From assembly GCA_964472265.1 (NCBI GenBank), contig CAYYJO010000002.1, positions 1 to 64,000 of the forward strand: a DNA stretch of 64,000 nt. The letters are read 5' to 3'. The stretch comes from JAGNLA01 sp964472265 (GTDB lineage: Bacteria; Caldisericota; Caldisericia; JAAYUI01). Under the pieces are notes generated by a model. The model was given only the letters and a program-made list of their open reading frames with translations. It ran no database searches and had not been told where the DNA came from. Positions 60,237-64,000 of this stretch are shown here, in pieces; the stretch's first letter is position 1; each line of letters opens with the position of its first letter. Position numbers and translations under genes: made by a program.

Positions 60237-61979
60237 ATGGGAAATATTTGGGTAGTTCTTGTCGGTTTCATATTTTTGGTTTCATGTTCAAAAACAATTG
60301 ACAACCACAATATTTCAATGACCTACTACCAAGATGGCCAAAAGAAAATTCTAAGCTTGAATCCAGACGATGAATTCATTGAAGAAACAGAAGTCAATGT
60401 AGAAAAGGTTTTGTTAGACAAGCTTGGGAGATGGACACCAACAAGGCCTGACAAGGTGCTGTATGAGGACGCTGACGGGAGGCAGCTTGTTGAGGATGGT
60501 CAAACCGGCAAAACTGTCTGGAAAAGTTATGACATGCAAGGTAAAGTGACAGTCACTGATTTTTACGCATCGATGAATGACGCTTCAATGAGAAATTCAA
60601 TTGAAGACCAAAAATTTCCGATCCAATACCAGGATTTCGGGGAGTTTGAACAAGACAAATCTGATTATGTTCAAGAAAAAACGCCTGAACGGTATGAGCT
60701 GAAGATAACAGGCGAAGGATTGCCCCCAATTCCTGAAAGAATCAGGAAACAATACGCAACAGACCATCCATTCTTCATCAATTTCGAATCGCTTGACGAA
60801 GGCTGGCAGAAATACAAGTCTCTGACAACAAACAAGATTCTGACCTATGGTCGGGAAATTCAGGAGGCATTTTCATCCGACTGGAAGAAAATCGAACTGG
60901 CCTATCTGAAATACAACGCCAAGGAAGAAATGCTTTATAGATATGACAAGGTTGATGTCGAGCCAAACAGCTACTGGGTCGACAGGAAAGTTGGAAAGCT
61001 GACCACCCACATTTATGAGGCTAAACCGTGCAAAGAAGTGCCTGTTCTGAGATCAGACCATTTCAAAGAGGACGTAAAAAAATACGTTGAGAAAACACTC
61101 GAGCCAGTCTGGTACTGGACAGACTACACCGACCTGACGCTGATGACTGACAGATCAGTGATTGAATCTGCAAGGATCACAATGATTCCTATGTCAGAAA
61201 AAGTATGGATAATTCTCGTTGCATCCAGCTACGGCAAATCAGATCGCATTAGAGTTTTCTGGACATTCTCGGTTGTTCAGTTCGACAGCCCAAAGCCTGT
61301 TCTGAGAACCTGGGGGCAGGAAACCTTTGCCGACACCTTCACCAACGGAACCCAGGGTTTTACAAAAAACCACAACTGGGCTGATCCTGAAAAAGACATC
61401 GAGCTGTACGGCGTTGGCGACGTGAATCTCGATGGCTTCAAGGACTTCATCTTCAGATTCAACGGATGGGGGTGTGCAACAGAAGATTCTCACGCAATCA
61501 TGATCATAACGCTTACCGACAAGGGATTTGCCGAGATTGCCTCGGATCATTACCTGTACAACTTCTTTGGCTTTGACGGCAACAAGCCTCTGTTTGAGTT
61601 TCAATATTTTGGTAATGGGCAGCTCTACTCCACCTATCACAACGAATCGTTGGCCTCAACAAGATGGAATAGACACATTCTCAAGGTCGTCGAACCCAGA
61701 AAAGATGGAAATCTGTACATGGTTTCGTACAGATACAACAGGGACATCGAAGACAAGCTCAGTGAAATCACGCAAAAGAACGTTTTGTATCTTTCTCTGG
61801 GAGGGTACGAGGTTATTGGTCAAACAAGACGTGCCCAGGAAGCATTCCTTCAGACAACTTCATACTCAACCGATGAGCAGAAAGAAATTGTCAAGGTTCT
61901 GCTTGCAAAGAAGAAGCCGATGTTTGTCGAGAAATACGAAGATCTGCTTCCAGAGCTAAAAAGCCACGACCGTTACTGA
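60237..61979 (+). CDS. Large putative lipoprotein with an FG-GAP-like motif
   Basis: The 580-residue protein starts with a lipoprotein-type signal peptide (hydrophobic core then FLVSCSK, Cys17). I do not recognise the family. It is rich in Lys, Asp, Tyr and Trp. One segment, GVGDVNLDGFKDFIFRFNGWG, resembles an FG-GAP/EF-hand-type calcium loop of integrin-like propellers. No repeats or catalytic motifs are obvious. It stands alone between its own promoter and the dnaE promoter, and is probably anchored on the outer face of a membrane. Confidence 0.68.
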   Translation: MGNIWVVLVGFIFLVSCSKTIDNHNISMTYYQDGQKKILSLNPDDEFIEETEVNVEKVLLDKLGRWTPTRPDKVLYEDADGRQLVEDGQTGKTVWKSYDMQGKVTVTDFYASMNDASMRNSIEDQKFPIQYQDFGEFEQDKSDYVQEKTPERYELKITGEGLPPIPERIRKQYATDHPFFINFESLDEGWQKYKSLTTNKILTYGREIQEAFSSDWKKIELAYLKYNAKEEMLYRYDKVDVEPNSYWVDRKVGKLTTHIYEAKPCKEVPVLRSDHFKEDVKKYVEKTLEPVWYWTDYTDLTLMTDRSVIESARITMIPMSEKVWIILVASSYGKSDRIRVFWTFSVVQFDSPKPVLRTWGQETFADTFTNGTQGFTKNHNWADPEKDIELYGVGDVNLDGFKDFIFRFNGWGCATEDSHAIMIITLTDKGFAEIASDHYLYNFFGFDGNKPLFEFQYFGNGQLYSTYHNESLASTRWNRHILKVVEPRKDGNLYMVSYRYNRDIEDKLSEITQKNVLYLSLGGYEVIGQTRRAQEAFLQTTSYSTDEQKEIVKVLLAKKKPMFVEKYEDLLPELKSHDRY

Positions 61980-61986
61980 CGGCTTG

Positions 61987-62014
61987 TTGATTGGAAACAA
62001 AATCCGGCTATATT
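61987..62014 (+). promoter_or_regulatory. Leaderless promoter of dnaE
   Basis: TTGATT (61987-61992) and TATATT (62009-62014) are 16 bp apart, with 7 nt to ATG 62022. The gap (TTTTCCTC-like, pyrimidine-rich) contains no Shine-Dalgarno sequence. Confidence 0.7.
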
Positions 62015-62021
62015 TTTCCTC

Positions 62022-64000
62022 ATGTTCGTACACCTTCACAATCATTCGGAATACTCGCTGCTTGACGGCGCCATAAAGCTTTACGAGATGGCTGCCAGGG
62101 CTGCGAAGCTGAACATGCCGGCAATCGCCCTCACAGATCACGGCAACATGTACGGAGCCGTCGAATTCTACAAGGCGTGCAAGAAGAACAAGGTCAAGCC
62201 GATCATTGGCTGCGAAGCCTACGTGGTGCCTAAAGGAATCAAAAACCAGACTTCTTCAGAGGAGAATTTCCACCTCATCCTTCTGGCAGAAAACATCACA
62301 GGCTACCACAACCTTCTGTCGATCGTGACCGAAGCCCACACAAAAGGTTTCTACTACAAGCCAAGAGTCGATCTCGACATCCTGCAGAAGTACAACGAAG
62401 GCATAATCTGCGCCACAGCCTGCATCGGAGGAGAAGTACCACAGTATTTGCTCAGGGGCGACACGCACGGTGCAAAAGCGGCGCTTGGCAGGTACAATGA
62501 AATCTTCAAGGGCAGGCTCTACGTCGAGCTCCAGGATCACAAGATGAAGGAAGAGATAATGGTTCTTCCCCAACTTATTCAGCTGGCCAAGGATTTCGAT
62601 CTGCCCGTCATCTGCACGCAGGACGCCCACTATCTCTCGCACGAAGACCATGAAGCGCACGACATCCTTTTGTGTGTCCAGACGCTCTCAAAACAGGAAG
62701 ACCCTGTCAGGTTCAGATTTCCAAACGATGAATTCTATCTCAAGACGCCTCAGCAGATGCAGGAGCTTTTTGGATGGGTTCCAGAAGCGGTCACAAACAC
62801 CCTTGAAATCGCCGAAAGATGCAATGTCGACATCGAGCTTGGAAAACCACATCCACCAAAATTTACAGACATAGCCTCCGATGACCCCAAAGAGCATATG
62901 GCTGTTCTGACTGAGTTGGTCAACAAAGGTCTTGCCTTCAGGTTTGGTTGCGCCATCACCCAGGAAATACGCGACAGGATAGACTATGAGCTTAAAGTCA
63001 TTGAACAGACCGGCTTCATCGATTACTTCCTCGTCATCTGGGACTTCATAAAGTACGCCAAAGACAACGGAATTTCGGTTGGCCCAGGAAGGGGATCAGG
63101 TGCAGCCTCGCTTGTTTCATACTGCCTCAACATCACCGACGTAAACCCGATTGAGTATGGTTTGTTCTTTGAAAGGTTCCTCAACCCCGAAAGAATCTCA
63201 CCTCCCGACCTCGACATCGACTTTGACGACACCAGACGTGGAGAAGTCATCAGATACGTCACCCAAAAGTACGGTGAGGACTCAGTCGCCCAGGTTGCAA
63301 CGTTTGGCCGAATGGAAGCCAGAGCCGTTCTCAGAGACGTTGGGCGAGCACTCAGCTTCTCATACGGTGAGATGGACAAAATCGCAAAACTTGTTCCGTT
63401 TGGCTCTGATTTGAACGACGCACTGGAAAACGTGCCTCAGCTTAGAGAATTGGCCAACTCAGACCTTCAGCACAAAAAGCTCTTTGAAAACGCAAAGAAA
63501 CTCGAAAGCCTTGTCAGAAACGTTGGCGTCCACGCAGCTGGCGTTGTAATTGCCGACAAACCTCTTCAAAGCTATGTCCCCCTGCAACTCGACAAGGACG
63601 GCAAAAGGGTTGTCCAATTCGAGAAAAACGCCATCGAAGAACTCGGTTTGCTCAAGATGGACTTCCTTGGTCTGCGCAACCTTTCAGTCATTGAGAGGGC
63701 TGTGAAGATCATCGATGAACGCCATCACGTCCAGCTGGACATGGCCAAGCTCCCACTCGACGATCCTGAAGTCTACAGGCTTTTACAGGAGGGTGACACA
63801 ACTGGTGTTTTCCAGCTCGAGTCTTCAGGCATGAGACGATACCTCAAGGAACTCAAACCCAACGTCATTTCCGACATCATCGCCATGGTTGCCCTCTACA
63901 GGCCTGGCCCGATGGAATACATCCCCAAATTTATCGGTGGCAAAAACGGAACAATTCCAGTCTCATACCTTGATCCATGCCTAGAAAGCTCGCTGAAGGA
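62022..64000 (+). CDS. dnaE: DNA polymerase III subunit alpha, 3' truncated by the window
   Basis: This is the replicative polymerase catalytic subunit of the DnaE type. About 659 codons are visible and the frame is open to the right edge. It opens with a PHP domain with intact metal-type motifs (HLHNHSEYSLLDGA, LTDHGNMYGA, TQDAHYL, DHEAHDILLCVQT). The polymerase core follows with VGPGRGSGAASLVSYCL and the catalytic Asp motif PPDLDIDFDD (about residue 394), then RNVGVHAAGVVIADKPL and TTGVFQLESSGMRRYL. The family is about 1,050-1,200 residues long, so roughly 40-45 percent is missing. Its clamp-loader partner DnaX is encoded at 10.5-12.1 kb. Confidence 0.97.
   Translation, partial: MFVHLHNHSEYSLLDGAIKLYEMAARAAKLNMPAIALTDHGNMYGAVEFYKACKKNKVKPIIGCEAYVVPKGIKNQTSSEENFHLILLAENITGYHNLLSIVTEAHTKGFYYKPRVDLDILQKYNEGIICATACIGGEVPQYLLRGDTHGAKAALGRYNEIFKGRLYVELQDHKMKEEIMVLPQLIQLAKDFDLPVICTQDAHYLSHEDHEAHDILLCVQTLSKQEDPVRFRFPNDEFYLKTPQQMQELFGWVPEAVTNTLEIAERCNVDIELGKPHPPKFTDIASDDPKEHMAVLTELVNKGLAFRFGCAITQEIRDRIDYELKVIEQTGFIDYFLVIWDFIKYAKDNGISVGPGRGSGAASLVSYCLNITDVNPIEYGLFFERFLNPERISPPDLDIDFDDTRRGEVIRYVTQKYGEDSVAQVATFGRMEARAVLRDVGRALSFSYGEMDKIAKLVPFGSDLNDALENVPQLRELANSDLQHKKLFENAKKLESLVRNVGVHAAGVVIADKPLQSYVPLQLDKDGKRVVQFEKNAIEELGLLKMDFLGLRNLSVIERAVKIIDERHHVQLDMAKLPLDDPEVYRLLQEGDTTGVFQLESSGMRRYLKELKPNVISDIIAMVALYRPGPMEYIPKFIGGKNGTIPVSYLDPCLESSLK

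Noticed and set aside
1..64000. CRISPR arrays, insertion sequences, prophage, tRNA or rRNA genes
   Set aside because: I found no spaced direct repeats, transposase, integrase or phage structural genes, and no cloverleaf-capable or rRNA-like sequence in the short intergenic regions.

Overview
The window is a gene-dense bacterial chromosome segment of moderate GC content (mid-40s percent by eye). It has no rRNA, tRNA, CRISPR array, insertion sequence or prophage. The gene set suggests a free-living, probably anaerobic bacterium from a deep or poorly sampled lineage. It has a 2-oxoacid:ferredoxin oxidoreductase, RNase J with PNPase rather than RNase E, two-subunit glycyl-tRNA synthetase, a ComEA/ComEC uptake pair, and LytR-CpsA-Psr, MurJ and O-antigen-ligase-type envelope proteins. 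It also has several large exported proteins ending in copper-amine-oxidase-N-terminal-like 'stalk' domains. Such stalk-domain sets are known in Firmicutes and in several deep-branching phyla. I cannot name the phylum from the sequence alone.

Layout. 1-6.8 kb: the 3' part of a giant modular secreted protein (NHL, thioredoxin-like, cohesin-like, Ig-like, stalk), then comEA-like and comEC. 6.8-12.1 kb (minus): dnaX-ybaB-recR-glmS-tktC operon. 12.2-16.4 kb (plus): an internally duplicated lipoprotein, metG, tatD. 16.4-19.3 kb (minus): a PflX-type radical SAM protein and a PQQ-type propeller protein with a stalk domain. 19.4-22.4 kb (plus): a surface protein with stalk domain, and a roadblock/LC7 protein. 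22.4-31.0 kb (minus): a nine-gene operon rpsO-pnp-M16 peptidase-UDG-RNase J-NUDIX-queT-nitrilase-nadE. 31.1-32.8 kb (plus): HAD hydrolase and mnmA. 32.9-36.6 kb (minus): subtilase, secreted propeller, and a ribbon-helix-helix/beta-repeat gene pair. 36.6-57.3 kb (minus): one almost gapless run of 20 genes from malic enzyme through tgt, thrS, clpB-like, murJ, LCP, O-antigen ligase, glyQS and korDABC to glnA, closed by a strong terminator. 57.3-64 kb (plus): infC-rpmI-rplT-glmM, two uncharacterised genes, and the 5' two-thirds or so of dnaE.

The genes mostly serve information processing (replication, recombination, tRNA charging and modification, RNA decay), cell-envelope precursor supply (GlmS, GlmM, MurJ, LCP, O-antigen ligase) and nitrogen/2-oxoglutarate metabolism (Kor complex, glutamine synthetase, malic enzyme). 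Two regulatory patterns stand out. First, at eight genes a sigma-70-like promoter lies so close to the start codon that the mRNA should have no leader or almost none, and none of the eight has a convincing Shine-Dalgarno sequence, although genes inside operons usually do. Second, infC appears to use an AUC start codon whose Shine-Dalgarno sequence is locked in a perfect 8-bp hairpin.
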